This document shows positions 7,478-16,063 of a DNA stretch of 20,253 nucleotides, in pieces. Source of the stretch: Bacteroidota bacterium (GTDB lineage Bacteria; Bacteroidota; Ignavibacteria; Kapaibacteriales; UBA2268); the NCBI GenBank assembly GCA_027371665.1, contig DAHXMP010000421.1:1-20253 (forward strand), read 5' to 3'. The notes under the pieces were generated by a model. That model did not search any database. It saw only the letters and a list, made by a program, of their open reading frames with translations, and was not told where the DNA came from. Numbering within the stretch: the stretch's first letter is position 1; every line of letters starts with the position of its first letter. The position numbers were made by a program, and so were the translations under genes.

Positions 7478-8391
7478 CTCAGCTCCAACATTCGTTCGAG
7501 AGGCTTCAGGGCTTTGAGCCTTAATTCTTCGGGCATGGTTATCTCGGGAGACATATTTTCGAGGGCAGCAACCATTTTTTCCAAAGTATTGAGCTTCATG
7601 TGAGGGCAATTGTTGCAACTGCACCCGTCGAGATTGGGAATGGGATAAAACTTTTTCCCGGGAACTTCTTTTTCCATCTGGTGAATTATACCTGGCTCAG
7701 TAGCAATAATAAATTCTTTTGCATCGGATTTTGAAGTATATTTCAGAAGCCCTGTCGTTGAACCAATGAAATCGGCATACTGCAAAATGTTCTCCGGGCA
7801 CTCCGGGTGTGCAATCATCATAGCTTCGGGATATTTATTCATCAAATTAATAACTTCGAGTTCCGAAAACAAAACATGAACCTGGCATGTGCCATCCCAA
7901 AGAACCATATCCCGTCCTGTCTTTTTAATTATGTGTGCGCCGAGATGTTTATCCGGTGCAAAGCAAATCTTTATGTCTTTGGGAACCGAATTTACAATCT
8001 TCTCTGCATTTGAAGAAGTGCAGATAACATCGGACATGGCTTTTACCCGGGTAGAGCAGTTTATATATGAAATAAAGAAATGCCCCGGATGCTCATCCAC
8101 CCATTGCTTAAATTTACCGGCGGGAGCAGAATCAGCTAAAGAACAACCTGCATTCAAATCCGGCATCAAAACTGTTTTTGTAGGATTAAGGATTTTTGCG
8201 GTTTCAGCCATAAAATGCACACCGCAAAACAAAATTACGTCTGCATTTGTACCTTTTGCCTTCTGTGCCAATGCAAGAGAATCACCCAGGAAGTCCGCAA
8301 CATCCTGGATGGCAGGCTCCTGGTAATAATGAGCAAGAATCACTGCATTACGTTCTTTTTTCAGTTTATATAGCTTATCAATAAGTTCCAT
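7474..8391 (-). CDS. nadA: Quinolinate synthase (4Fe-4S)
   Basis: NadA condenses iminoaspartate with dihydroxyacetone phosphate to make quinolinate. The 305-residue length is normal for the shorter NadA class. Visible family motifs include LAHYYQEPAIQDVADFLGDS (about 19-38), FCGVHFMAETAKILNP (55-70), MPDLNAGCSLADS (76-88), SYINCSTRVKA, CTSSNA, WDGTCQVH and HPECPE. Cluster cysteines are expected at C83, C169 and within the C-terminal CSCNNCPHMKLNTLEK (C257/C259/C262). The enzyme works in the cytoplasm and needs Fe-S cluster assembly. It is the first gene of the NAD operon, overlapping nadC by four bases. The ATG is clear and preceded by AT-rich DNA. Confidence 0.97.
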   Translation of the reverse strand: MELIDKLYKLKKERNAVILAHYYQEPAIQDVADFLGDSLALAQKAKGTNADVILFCGVHFMAETAKILNPTKTVLMPDLNAGCSLADSAPAGKFKQWVDEHPGHFFISYINCSTRVKAMSDVICTSSNAEKIVNSVPKDIKICFAPDKHLGAHIIKKTGRDMVLWDGTCQVHVLFSELEVINLMNKYPEAMMIAHPECPENILQYADFIGSTTGLLKYTSKSDAKEFIIATEPGIIHQMEKEVPGKKFYPIPNLDGCSCNNCPHMKLNTLEKMVAALENMSPEITMPEELRLKALKPLERMLELS

Positions 8392-8425
8392 TTTTAAAAA
8401 AATTCAATCAGATTAAAAATAAGAA

Positions 8426-8458
8426 GTGAAAAACTTATGGCTCACATAAATTTTTCAC
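8426..8458 (-). terminator. Weak hairpin downstream of the ompA-like gene
   Basis: The 8-base arms gtgaaaaa (8426-8433) and tttttcac (8451-8458) are perfectly complementary around a 17-base loop. They lie between the stop of the OmpA-family gene and the nadA start, and T-rich DNA follows on the minus strand. The stem is short and AT-rich, so this is at best a weak terminator or attenuator. Confidence 0.3.
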
Positions 8459-8515
8459 CCTGCAAATAATTCTATTACCCTTCACGTTCTTTTATAATAA
8501 TTATTTTGTAAAGGT

Positions 8516-10615
8516 TTATCTCCTTATTTCAATAAGAGCTGTTCTTGACAAAAATCTTTCGGCAGGAGTTGAAAAAGATACAATTCCCGGGCGATATTTG
8601 TTGTAGCTCAGAGAATTTACACTTCCGATATTCACTCCAGGATTTATTTTCTTAATATAATCGGCTGTATTTTTTGCCCTATTTAAAGACAGCTCATTAT
8701 TCTTCTTCTCTCCTCCGATTATATCCGAATAACCGGAAACGGTAATGGAAGTTTTTTTCGGAAGTTTTTTTATGTAATAATCCATTTCGCCTTTGGCACG
8801 CTCGTCCAGCTTGTCCTGTGCAAGGCCGAATAAAACCGAAAACACGAAGTCCGATTCTTTTTCCTCCTTATATTCACCAACATTCAAAGGAACAATATCG
8901 GTATCTTTCCTGCCCGATACATCCTCGAGTTTAAATACCAATTCAAGCTGACGGCCATTTTCAATTTCTTTGATTAAATCTTTATCCAAACTCTTTGTTA
9001 TTTTTTCAGGGATACCTTCTCCGCTTAGATTATATATTGACTTCCCATTCTGCATAAATTCTATTGACCAGCTTTTTATATCCTTCATTATTGACTGAGC
9101 GGGGTCTAAATCGAGCTCGTCCATTTCGTAATTTGTTGTATCCTTGAAACGCGTTACCAGTACAGGCACAAATATTTCCGGGTCTGAAGAATAAATTTCA
9201 ACCCTGCGGTTTTCTGCGGCGGCTGTATCGCTTTGTTCCAAAGGTGTACTTTCAGGTGTGCAGTCCTCTTGAGAAGTAACATTTTTAAGCCTGTTTTGTT
9301 TAACACCCCAGACATTTACAAGATACCGGATAACATTATCGGCTCTTTTATGTGCAAGACTGCAATCACGGTTTTCCCTGTCAAAATCAACATAGCCTAT
9401 TACTTTAAGAGTTGCTGCGGGATTATCTATCATCCTTTTTCCGATAATATTCAGAATATTTTTGTAATAAACCATGATTTCATTTCCGAGAGAATCAATT
9501 TTAAAACTGTTCTTATCGGTTAACAATGAATAATAGCCGGGAATATCGGGAGAGTTTTTATCGAAAAACACAACCGGAAGCAAAGGATTAGCAACCATGA
9601 CATTGTTAATATTCAATTTAATTGCCGGCTGATTGACCTTCAGGATTGCTTTCAGCTTCGGTTTATAAAAAGATGTATCTGTTCTTCTAAATGTCTGAAT
9701 ATGGTATATTATATTCCCTTGCTTTTCATCCCTGTTGCTTATTATCGGGTCTCCCTTTTTAATGACTGAATCAGGCTCATAAACAGATTCGGCAATAACA
9801 GTATCAATGAATGTCTCATTTTTGAATTCCTCTTTTGGTCCCGGAGGCTTATGCAGCGGTGTAAATTTTATTGATATACCAAGCTTTAAAGAACTAATCT
9901 TCCAGTCGAGGTTATTTACGATATTTGTTAATCCCAAATGATAAAATATTTCGGGGCTGAGTACAAGTGACTTATCGGAATTAAGTGGCAAATCATAGCT
10001 GATGCCTCCCATTATCGAAGCATAAATACCTGCTGATTCCGGAATAGTACCGGATGTGTCGTTTCTTACGCGTGTATGTGTGTCAATAAAAACTCCCCTG
10101 TCGGAAGGCTGAATAATTCTCTCTTCCTGTGAGAAATTCTTTTGTGCAATAAAACCGATTCTGGCTCCGCCATAAAGATTAATTCCCAATAACGGATTAT
10201 ATGACAGAAACGGTTCGACACCTATATCCATTATTTTGGCATCAATAGAATGTTGAAATACCCCAATAGCAACGCTGTCAGCAATCCTGACAAAAGTTGA
10301 TTCATCTGTTGACAATTTGCTGTTAAGAGTAGATAATCCGCCACGTAAACCTATATGGAAAGAATAGGGGAGTTGATATTCCATGCTCAAGCCAAGACTA
10401 AATCCCTTACCGGAACCGCTTCTATATGGAGGGCTGCAGCTCGGGATGGTTGGTAATTGTTGAAAATTTGACTTGTCACCGTTCAGGTTATAGTCGCCGT
10501 AAATTCCATAAGTCGCCGGGCTGATATACTCACTGACTTCTGTGCTTTTAATTTGTGCAAATAAAATATTTTGAACAAATAAGATAATTACTATTTTCGG
10601 GAAAAGCTTACTCAA
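8516..10615 (-). CDS. OmpA-family outer-membrane protein with two OmpA domains
   Basis: This 699-residue protein has an N-terminal signal peptide (hydrophobic KIVIILFVQNILFA, probable cleavage before Gln at about 21). A glycine- and aromatic-rich section (about 70-255, e.g. GLRGGL, NLYGGARIGF, SIMGGISYDL) looks like an outer-membrane beta-barrel. Two OmpA-like peptidoglycan-binding modules follow. The first is at about 350-480, with VVFFDKNSPDIPGYY, LKVIGYVDFD, SLAHKRADNVIRYL and AAAENRRVEIYS. The second is at about 590-699, with FSVLFGLAQDKLDE, ITVSGYSDIIG and LSLNRAKNTADYI. OmpA domains bind diaminopimelate in peptidoglycan and so tether the outer membrane, which fits the mDAP-type MurE in this window. 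The first module has a long insert between its two strands. It stands as a single gene with about 123 bases on each side. The family is sure; an individual function is not known. Confidence 0.88.
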   Translation of the reverse strand: MSKLFPKIVIILFVQNILFAQIKSTEVSEYISPATYGIYGDYNLNGDKSNFQQLPTIPSCSPPYRSGSGKGFSLGLSMEYQLPYSFHIGLRGGLSTLNSKLSTDESTFVRIADSVAIGVFQHSIDAKIMDIGVEPFLSYNPLLGINLYGGARIGFIAQKNFSQEERIIQPSDRGVFIDTHTRVRNDTSGTIPESAGIYASIMGGISYDLPLNSDKSLVLSPEIFYHLGLTNIVNNLDWKISSLKLGISIKFTPLHKPPGPKEEFKNETFIDTVIAESVYEPDSVIKKGDPIISNRDEKQGNIIYHIQTFRRTDTSFYKPKLKAILKVNQPAIKLNINNVMVANPLLPVVFFDKNSPDIPGYYSLLTDKNSFKIDSLGNEIMVYYKNILNIIGKRMIDNPAATLKVIGYVDFDRENRDCSLAHKRADNVIRYLVNVWGVKQNRLKNVTSQEDCTPESTPLEQSDTAAAENRRVEIYSSDPEIFVPVLVTRFKDTTNYEMDELDLDPAQSIMKDIKSWSIEFMQNGKSIYNLSGEGIPEKITKSLDKDLIKEIENGRQLELVFKLEDVSGRKDTDIVPLNVGEYKEEKESDFVFSVLFGLAQDKLDERAKGEMDYYIKKLPKKTSITVSGYSDIIGGEKKNNELSLNRAKNTADYIKKINPGVNIGSVNSLSYNKYRPGIVSFSTPAERFLSRTALIEIRR

Positions 10616-10738
10616 TTTTCAATTTTAATTTCTTTAAATAATAATATAATGTAATTAGTGATACCGATAAATTTTTCAAAAATAGTTTACATATATTTAA
10701 GCGGCAAATTTTGTTATTTATTTATAAATTCACGATAA

Positions 10739-11719
10739 TTATTTTCCCGGTTTCAATACTATGTTAATTACCTCGTGAGCCTTCTGGAGGCTTTTTGTAT
10801 CAACCAGCCCTGACTGCCCAACTTCAGGAGATTCGAGAAGCACTTTGGCTTCTGAAAATCGTTTCAGCAGCATGAGTGCAGTAGCAAGAATAAATTTGCG
10901 GAAACCTTCGTTATTGACATTTTCGCTTTTAAAATTCAGCCATTTGTCCAGTCCATCAAAGTCATCTTTATTCAGTGCAATCTGTGCGAGCTTAATGAAT
11001 ACATTTTCCCTCTGTTCAAGAGACAGTTCCGTGGAATTAACAATGCTTTCAAACAAAGCCTTAGCCTTGTCTTTATCGCCTGCGGCAAATTCGGTTTCCG
11101 CAAGGTGATAATTATACCAGACGTCTTCAGGTTTTGACTGCAGCTCTTTTTCAAGCAGTTCACGGTTCCTGTCAATTTTTTCCTGACCGGTTTGAATATA
11201 ACCGTAATGCCTGATTATTATGTCCGAATCAATAATTTCCAAACCCGTTGAAATGATAGAATCGCTGATTTGCTCGTGGATTCTGCCTTCAAACCTAATT
11301 TCCTGGTTATTGCGGAAAAGCCTCGAGTAAGTATGTACGGTTTGATAGTCAGGCTTATCCTGTTCGAGCAAATTGACAATTTTTACTTTTATGCCGCCTG
11401 CATTTTCATTATTTAGGAAAAATTTATTTTTTAAGAATGAATCCACATCGAGCTCTTCGTCGGCATCTAAAGATAAAATCCAATCTGTCCTCATAAAATT
11501 CAGTGCATGATTCCTTGCCTCTGAAAAATCGTCAGTCCATTTTTTGAAATAGATTTCGCATCCGAGCCTCGAACATATAGAAGCGGTTTTGTCTTGGGAA
11601 CCTGTATCAACTACTACTATCTGCTGAGCTACCGAAAGAACGGAACGAATCGCCCTTTCGACGGTTGCTCCGGCATTTCTGACAATCATAGCTACACCAA
11701 GCTCTTGAAGCTTATCCAT
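10739..11719 (-). CDS. Family 2 glycosyltransferase with C-terminal helical repeats
   Basis: The first about 220 of 326 residues form a GT-A (GT2) domain: GVAMIVRNAGATVERAIRSV at the nucleotide-sugar strand, VVVDTGSQDKT (about 35-45), and the metal-binding DADEELD (85-91). An RLFRN...GRIHEQI segment, typical of the GT2 family with TPR tails, follows. Residues about 175-320 are alternating amphipathic helices (YNYHLAETEFAAGDKDKAKALFESIV, LAQIALNKDDFDGLDKWL, ATALMLLKRFSEAKVLLESPE), read as degenerate TPRs. No membrane segment is present. Such enzymes add sugars to polysaccharides, lipids or proteins; nothing nearby indicates the acceptor. The gene stands alone, divergent from the terminase gene across a 163-base gap. 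Confidence 0.88.
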   Translation of the reverse strand: MDKLQELGVAMIVRNAGATVERAIRSVLSVAQQIVVVDTGSQDKTASICSRLGCEIYFKKWTDDFSEARNHALNFMRTDWILSLDADEELDVDSFLKNKFFLNNENAGGIKVKIVNLLEQDKPDYQTVHTYSRLFRNNQEIRFEGRIHEQISDSIISTGLEIIDSDIIIRHYGYIQTGQEKIDRNRELLEKELQSKPEDVWYNYHLAETEFAAGDKDKAKALFESIVNSTELSLEQRENVFIKLAQIALNKDDFDGLDKWLNFKSENVNNEGFRKFILATALMLLKRFSEAKVLLESPEVGQSGLVDTKSLQKAHEVINIVLKPGK

Positions 11720-11812
11720 AAAATAATCCGATATTCAAATTTTATTGATTTATATCTTTACAAAATCGGAAATATTTGAATCAATTACAATATCACAATT
11801 TTAAAAAACCGT

Positions 11813-11829
11813 TCAAAAATCATTTTTGA
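11813..11829. promoter_or_regulatory. 17-base perfect palindrome in the divergent gap
   Basis: TCAAAAAT and ATTTTTGA flank a central C, giving perfect 8-base arms. The site lies between the divergent glycosyltransferase and terminase genes, 54 bases before the terminase ATG. It could be an operator for a dimeric regulator, but the AT-rich background makes chance occurrence plausible. Confidence 0.3.
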
Positions 11830-11882
11830 GCCGTTTCCATGGTGTTTATATATAAAATCGTATTTAGCTTTCCTGTTTAAAT

Positions 11883-13379
11883 ATGATAAGGCTAAATATT
11901 ATGCGACCAACTAAGAAAAAACTTGAAAAGCTATTCGGGCTCAGGATTGCAACTCCGGGCTGGTTTGCCAAACATGTGGCAAACGGAAGATGGAAATATC
12001 CCGAACATATTAAGCTGATTGATAAACACTTGGTGTGGCTTACCCAAAGAAAAATCAAGCAGCTAATAATAAACATGCCCCCGCGGCACGGCAAATCCGA
12101 ATTTATATCAAAATATTTCCCTGCATGGTATCTCGGCACTCATCCCGAACACCGCGTTATTCTCGTTTCATATGAGGCTTCATTCGCTGCGAGCTGGGGC
12201 AGGAAAGTCAGGAATCTGTTAGACCAGCACGGAGAGTTTAATTTTGGAATTAAGTTAAATCCTGCCGTAAGAAGTGCCAAAAATTTTGAAGTCATTCCGG
12301 TATTCAGAGGGATAAATGCAGGTGGTAGCATGGATACAATGGGTGCAGGCGGTCCCATAACCGGCAAGGGGGCAGACCTGGTTATTCTCGACGACCCTGT
12401 AAAAAATGATTCGGAGGCAATGTCAGTTGTAATGAGGGAAAACATTTGGAACTGGTTCAATGCAACTCTTCTGACAAGATTGGAACCGGAAGGTGTTATT
12501 GTAATCATTATGACACGCTGGCACGAAGACGATTTGTGCGGAAGAATAATCAGGAATGACCTCGATACAAAATGGAATGTTCTCAGCCTGCCTGCTATTG
12601 CCGATGAAGAAGATTTGCTCGGGAGAAAGCCCGGCGAAGCACTTTGGCCATGCCGCTATTCCATTGATAACCTTAATGAAAAGAAGAAAAATATGGGCTC
12701 TTATATATTCTCGGCACTTTATCAGCAAAAGCCTATGCCAAACGAAGGGGGAGTATTTAAAAGAAAAAATTTCAGGTATTTCTCGGTCAGGGACGGTATA
12801 TTCTGCCTTAATCCCTCAAAAGATGATGAAAGAAAAACATTCAGGGCTGAAGATTGCGGTATTTTTGCCACCATGGACCTTGCTGTTACCGATAAGCAGA
12901 CTTCGGATTATACAGTTGCAATTATTTTTTATATCACGCCTGAAAGCGATGTTCTTATTCTGGAAGTCCTGAGAGTAAGAATGGAAGGAGCAAAACATGT
13001 TAAATTCGTCGAAGATATTTATTCCCGGTGGAAGACAGAAATAATAGGAATCGAAAGCACATCTTATCAATTAAAATTAGTCCAGGAACTTAGAAACACA
13101 GGATACAACATTCAATCTTTAAAAGCCGACAGGAACAAAGTATCGAGAGCTTTGCCTATTGCCGCAAAGATGGAAAGCGGTAAGGTTTATTTCCGTGAAA
13201 ATGCACCCTGGCTGATGGATTTTGAAGATGAAATTCTGTGTTTCCCTAAGGGAAGGCATGATGACCAGGTTGATGCTTTTGCTTATACGGCATATATGAT
13301 TCAGCCAAAAACAGATTCAATGCCTGCAGGTGCAGAAATTAAAAGAATACCGGAATCCGGATTAGCAAGTAAATTTTAG
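11883..13379 (+). CDS. terL: Phage-type terminase large subunit (orphan)
   Basis: This 498-residue protein has the two TerL domains. The packaging ATPase half has a Walker A-like MPPRHGKSE (65-73), SYEASFAASWGRKVR (97-110), Walker B LVILDDPV (166-173) and the TRWHEDD coupling motif (211-217). The nuclease half has an acidic residue in ATMDLAVTDKQTSDYT (D332), GIESTSYQ (E391) and the terminal GRHDDQVDAFAY (457-468). All expected catalytic residues appear present, so the protein is probably active or only recently silenced. In phages TerL cuts concatemeric DNA and pumps it into the procapsid with a small terminase and portal. None of those genes, nor any capsid or tail gene, is in the window. 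Start choice is open between 11883 and an in-frame ATG at 11901. It ends two bases before the convergent AbiC-like gene. Confidence 0.92.
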   Translation: MIRLNIMRPTKKKLEKLFGLRIATPGWFAKHVANGRWKYPEHIKLIDKHLVWLTQRKIKQLIINMPPRHGKSEFISKYFPAWYLGTHPEHRVILVSYEASFAASWGRKVRNLLDQHGEFNFGIKLNPAVRSAKNFEVIPVFRGINAGGSMDTMGAGGPITGKGADLVILDDPVKNDSEAMSVVMRENIWNWFNATLLTRLEPEGVIVIIMTRWHEDDLCGRIIRNDLDTKWNVLSLPAIADEEDLLGRKPGEALWPCRYSIDNLNEKKKNMGSYIFSALYQQKPMPNEGGVFKRKNFRYFSVRDGIFCLNPSKDDERKTFRAEDCGIFATMDLAVTDKQTSDYTVAIIFYITPESDVLILEVLRVRMEGAKHVKFVEDIYSRWKTEIIGIESTSYQLKLVQELRNTGYNIQSLKADRNKVSRALPIAAKMESGKVYFRENAPWLMDFEDEILCFPKGRHDDQVDAFAYTAYMIQPKTDSMPAGAEIKRIPESGLASKF

Positions 13380-13381
13380 GA

Positions 13382-14266
13382 TTATTTTGTTGATACATAC
13401 GCCGTTGGGCTCAAAAATTCCCTGTGCCTTATATCCATGATTTCGTCAACCGGTATATTTTCTAACAATGAATACTTTTCCACTAAGGGCTTCATTTTCA
13501 TTCCGGCTTCAGAAATGCAATGATATAGAAGCATAACCAGCTCATAGTTTGAAAGATGGTCATGGAACAGATTTGTATAGAACCATTTATTCTTAACTTC
13601 GCTTGTATCAATAAATTTAATAATTGTTTGAATATTTCTTAAATAATGCCCAAGAGCTTCCTGATGCCTGTTAAAAAAAGTAGTATATGATTCATTCAGG
13701 ATTGCCTGCACTTCTTCCTTGTCAGGGAACACGGCACCCATCATGTCAACATTGTTATTAAAAATACTTTTGAATTCATTATAATAATTGAAAAAGCATT
13801 GCCTGCCTTTAATGAATTTTTCCCTGTTCTCTACAATGTCGAATGTTTCATAAGTGATTGTATTAACGATTTCATTATGAAGAAAAATGAGCTGGAAAAA
13901 AGTATTTTCGAATGTCATCATCCACAAAGTCTGGTTTTGTGCCCTGAGTTGCTGAGTTTGTTCGATGACTTCCTGCCTGTTCAGTTCGAACTCATGCCTT
14001 TGCGATTTTAATTCTAATCTTTGAAAGCGTAAAGCCTCATAATAAAGCACTACTCCGGCTAATGCCCAAATAGAGCCTACTGTACCTTCGAGAAGCTGTC
14101 CTATATTACCTATTTTATTATTCTGAGCAACGCTCACCCAATTGAATACAAATGTATCGAGCACGGAAGCACCGAATATAATTATAATTAAAAGGATACC
14201 AACCCATATCAGGGATATTGAAAATCCCTCATAAGAAAAGAATAGCTCTGTCCTTTGTTTTTTCAT
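13382..14266 (-). CDS. Putative phage abortive infection (AbiC-like) membrane protein
   Basis: This 294-residue protein has two membrane helices (about 13-38 and 57-78), a charged coiled-coil-like stretch (about 80-112) and a helical cytoplasmic domain. The order and wording of that domain match the family annotated as putative phage abortive infection protein (putAbiC): FENTFFQLIFLHNEIVNTI, GRQCFFNYYNEFK, ALGHYLRNIQTIIKFID, FYTNLFHDHLSNYELVMLLYHCISE and KPLVEKYSLLENI. Named after a lactococcal protein, this family is thought to act in anti-phage abortive infection; the mechanism is not established. It is tail to tail with the terminase gene (stops two bases apart) and divergent from rtcB across 175 bases. 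The assignment comes from recalled family pattern rather than a search. Confidence 0.78.
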   Translation of the reverse strand: MKKQRTELFFSYEGFSISLIWVGILLIIIIFGASVLDTFVFNWVSVAQNNKIGNIGQLLEGTVGSIWALAGVVLYYEALRFQRLELKSQRHEFELNRQEVIEQTQQLRAQNQTLWMMTFENTFFQLIFLHNEIVNTITYETFDIVENREKFIKGRQCFFNYYNEFKSIFNNNVDMMGAVFPDKEEVQAILNESYTTFFNRHQEALGHYLRNIQTIIKFIDTSEVKNKWFYTNLFHDHLSNYELVMLLYHCISEAGMKMKPLVEKYSLLENIPVDEIMDIRHREFLSPTAYVSTK

Positions 14267-14441
14267 TAATATTTAATTTCAGATTATTTACCGTATATTT
14301 AAGCAAAGTTAATAAAATTTATAATAATTTTTTAAATATATTATTTGCTCATTAATGTTATTTTTTAAATCAATCAAATCCAATTTTCTTTTTTGCCGAA
14401 TTTATTTATATTGTATCGGTAAAACATTAAAACATTAAGCT
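14267..14441. promoter_or_regulatory. Divergent promoter region of the AbiC-like gene and rtcB
   Basis: This 175-base, very AT-rich gap lies between two divergent genes and must carry both promoters. An 8-base unit, aaaacatt, is duplicated in tandem at 14421-14436, immediately before the rtcB start at 14442. I cannot place promoter hexamers with confidence. Confidence 0.45.
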
Positions 14442-15881
14442 ATGAAAGAGAACCTTAAGCAAATATCGCCTGTGATTTGGGAAATCGAAAAGGGTGTTAA
14501 AAGCTTTATGAACACACCCGCAAGAGTATTTGCAACAGAAGAGATGCTCCCACAGATTACGAAGGATAGGACACTCGACCAACTTGTGAATGTAACGAGC
14601 CTTCCCGGTATCCTGTCCCATGCCATAGTGATGCCCGATGCCCACGAAGGTTATGGTTTCCCTATTGGCGGTCTGGCGGCAATGGATTTGGATGAAGGCG
14701 TCATCTCTCCAGGCGGCATAGGTTATGATATAAACTGTGGAATCAGGCTTCTCAAGACACAATTTGAACTGGATGATATAAAAGAAAGAATCCCTGCTCT
14801 TGCTAAAGAAATTTACCGTGCAGTCCCTTCCGGTGTAGGAAAAAGCGGCAGGACAGTGCTAAATGAAAAAGAAATGGAAAAAGTACTGAATTACGGTTGT
14901 AAATGGGCTGAGCAGGAAGGATATGCCGAAGAATATGACTTAAGGAATATCGAATCGGGTGGTTACCTTGAATCTGCCGATGCTTCCGCAGTTTACCAGA
15001 ATGCAAAAGGAAGGGGCAGAGACCAGCTCGGCACTATGGGTGCGGGTAATCATTTCGTGGAAATAAATTATGTACAGCAAATATACGACGAAAACATTGC
15101 ACAAGTTTACGGATTGCATACTAAACAAATCGTCATCCAGGTTCACACAGGCTCACGGGGCTTGGGACACCAGGTAGCCACGGATTATATCCGCAAGATG
15201 GTATCGCTTGTTCCGGCTTATGGCATAAACCTGCCTGACAGGGAGCTTTCCTGCGTTCCTATTTCATCGCCTGAAGGGAAAGCTTATTTCGCTGCCATGT
15301 GTGCCTCTGCGAATTTTGCATGGGCAAACCGCCAGATTATTACATGGGAAATCAGGGAAGCAATGCGTAGTGTTTTCGGCAAAAGCATGGGTCAGATTGA
15401 TTTGTTATATGATGTTGCTCACAACATTGCAAAAATAGAAGAACATATTATTAACGGCGAAAAGCAGAAGGTTATGGTTCACCGTAAAGGTGCTACCAGG
15501 GCTTTCCCTGCGGGGCATCCCGACCTTACTCCCGAATTCCGCAGTGTCGGACAGCCCGTTCTAATACCTGGGAGCATGGGGACGGCATCTTACGTGCTTA
15601 CCGGGATGCCGGGAAGCATGGAATACAGCTTCGGTTCTACCTGCCACGGCTCGGGGAGGCTTTTGTCCCGTACTGCCGCGAGGAAAAGAATAAGGGGGGA
15701 GGAATTGAAGCAGGAACTTCTCAGCCATGGCATCGAGGTCGAGACAAGCTCGATGAAAGGCCTGGCAGAAGAAGCACCGGAAGCATACAAAGATGTCGAA
15801 TCCGTCGTTGACGTCGTCGAGCAGGCAGGCATAGCAAAGAGAATAGCGAGGCTCAAGCCTCTTGCAGTGATTAAGGGATGA
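14442..15881 (+). CDS. rtcB: RNA-splicing ligase RtcB (3'-phosphate/5'-OH RNA ligase)
   Basis: RtcB joins RNA 2',3'-cyclic phosphate or 3'-phosphate ends to 5'-OH ends using GTP and Mn2+. This 479-residue protein is full length, and every active-site element is visible: MPDAHEGYGFPIGG (64-77), GYDINCGIRLL with metal ligand C99, GTMGAGNHFVEI (H204), QVHTGSRGLGHQV (H235), DVAHNIAKIEEH (H327) and GSTCHGSGRLLSR, where H402 is the expected guanylylated nucleophile. HRKGATRAFP and PGSMGTASYVL complete the GTP site. No archease or RNA cyclase gene is adjacent. Its neighbours are an AbiC-like gene upstream and RHS/toxin-antitoxin remnants downstream, so repair of RNA cut by toxins or phage is conceivable but unproven. 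The stop lies only 16 bases before the end of an oppositely oriented RHS remnant. Confidence 0.97.
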   Translation: MKENLKQISPVIWEIEKGVKSFMNTPARVFATEEMLPQITKDRTLDQLVNVTSLPGILSHAIVMPDAHEGYGFPIGGLAAMDLDEGVISPGGIGYDINCGIRLLKTQFELDDIKERIPALAKEIYRAVPSGVGKSGRTVLNEKEMEKVLNYGCKWAEQEGYAEEYDLRNIESGGYLESADASAVYQNAKGRGRDQLGTMGAGNHFVEINYVQQIYDENIAQVYGLHTKQIVIQVHTGSRGLGHQVATDYIRKMVSLVPAYGINLPDRELSCVPISSPEGKAYFAAMCASANFAWANRQIITWEIREAMRSVFGKSMGQIDLLYDVAHNIAKIEEHIINGEKQKVMVHRKGATRAFPAGHPDLTPEFRSVGQPVLIPGSMGTASYVLTGMPGSMEYSFGSTCHGSGRLLSRTAARKRIRGEELKQELLSHGIEVETSSMKGLAEEAPEAYKDVESVVDVVEQAGIAKRIARLKPLAVIKG

Positions 15882-15897
15882 TTTTAATTATCGGAAT

Positions 15898-16027
15898 TCA
15901 GTAATACTTTTCAAAAAGCGGGTCAACCATTGTGAAGCGGCATATTTCATCGTCGTATTTACGCACACCGAAGTCGCCGGGATTCGATTCGCGGTCTTTT
16001 TCTTTGCCTATAAAGCTTAGACTTTGA
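15898..16027 (-). pseudogene. RHS-core remnant a
   Basis: The minus-strand frame reads SLSFIGKEKDRESNP, GDFGVRKYDDEICRF and TMVDPLFEKYY, then a stop at 15898-15900. This is the end of the RHS repeat-associated core (TGKERDxExGxxxFGxRxYxxxxGRFxxxDP), cut exactly where the conserved YYGWSP continuation should begin. There is no start codon of its own, and the 20 kb window holds no RHS repeats. It lies just downstream of the hicB1 stop and ends 16 bases from the rtcB stop. Its last 36 bases match remnant b at 34 of 36 positions. It is best treated as a fragment of a displaced RHS C-terminus. Confidence 0.8.
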
Positions 16028-16063
16028 GTTATGTGTGTATTCAAAGAATTAAAAATTAAAATC

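Noticed and set aside
7478..7624. N-terminal extension of NadC back to an ATG at 7624
   Set aside because: It lies wholly inside the nadA coding region in another frame, reads as low-complexity residues unlike any NadC N-terminus, and a TTGA-coupled start gives the normal family length.
7889..8326. 145-codon plus-strand open frame opposite nadA
   Set aside because: It is the antisense shadow of strongly conserved nadA and has no recognisable domain.
8392..8515. Riboswitch or other structured regulator ahead of nadA
   Set aside because: Only a short AT-rich hairpin is visible in the 124-base gap and no known NAD-related RNA pattern was recognised.
11883..14266. A complete prophage
   Set aside because: Only one phage-type gene is present; no integrase, capsid, portal, lysis or attachment site was found on either side.
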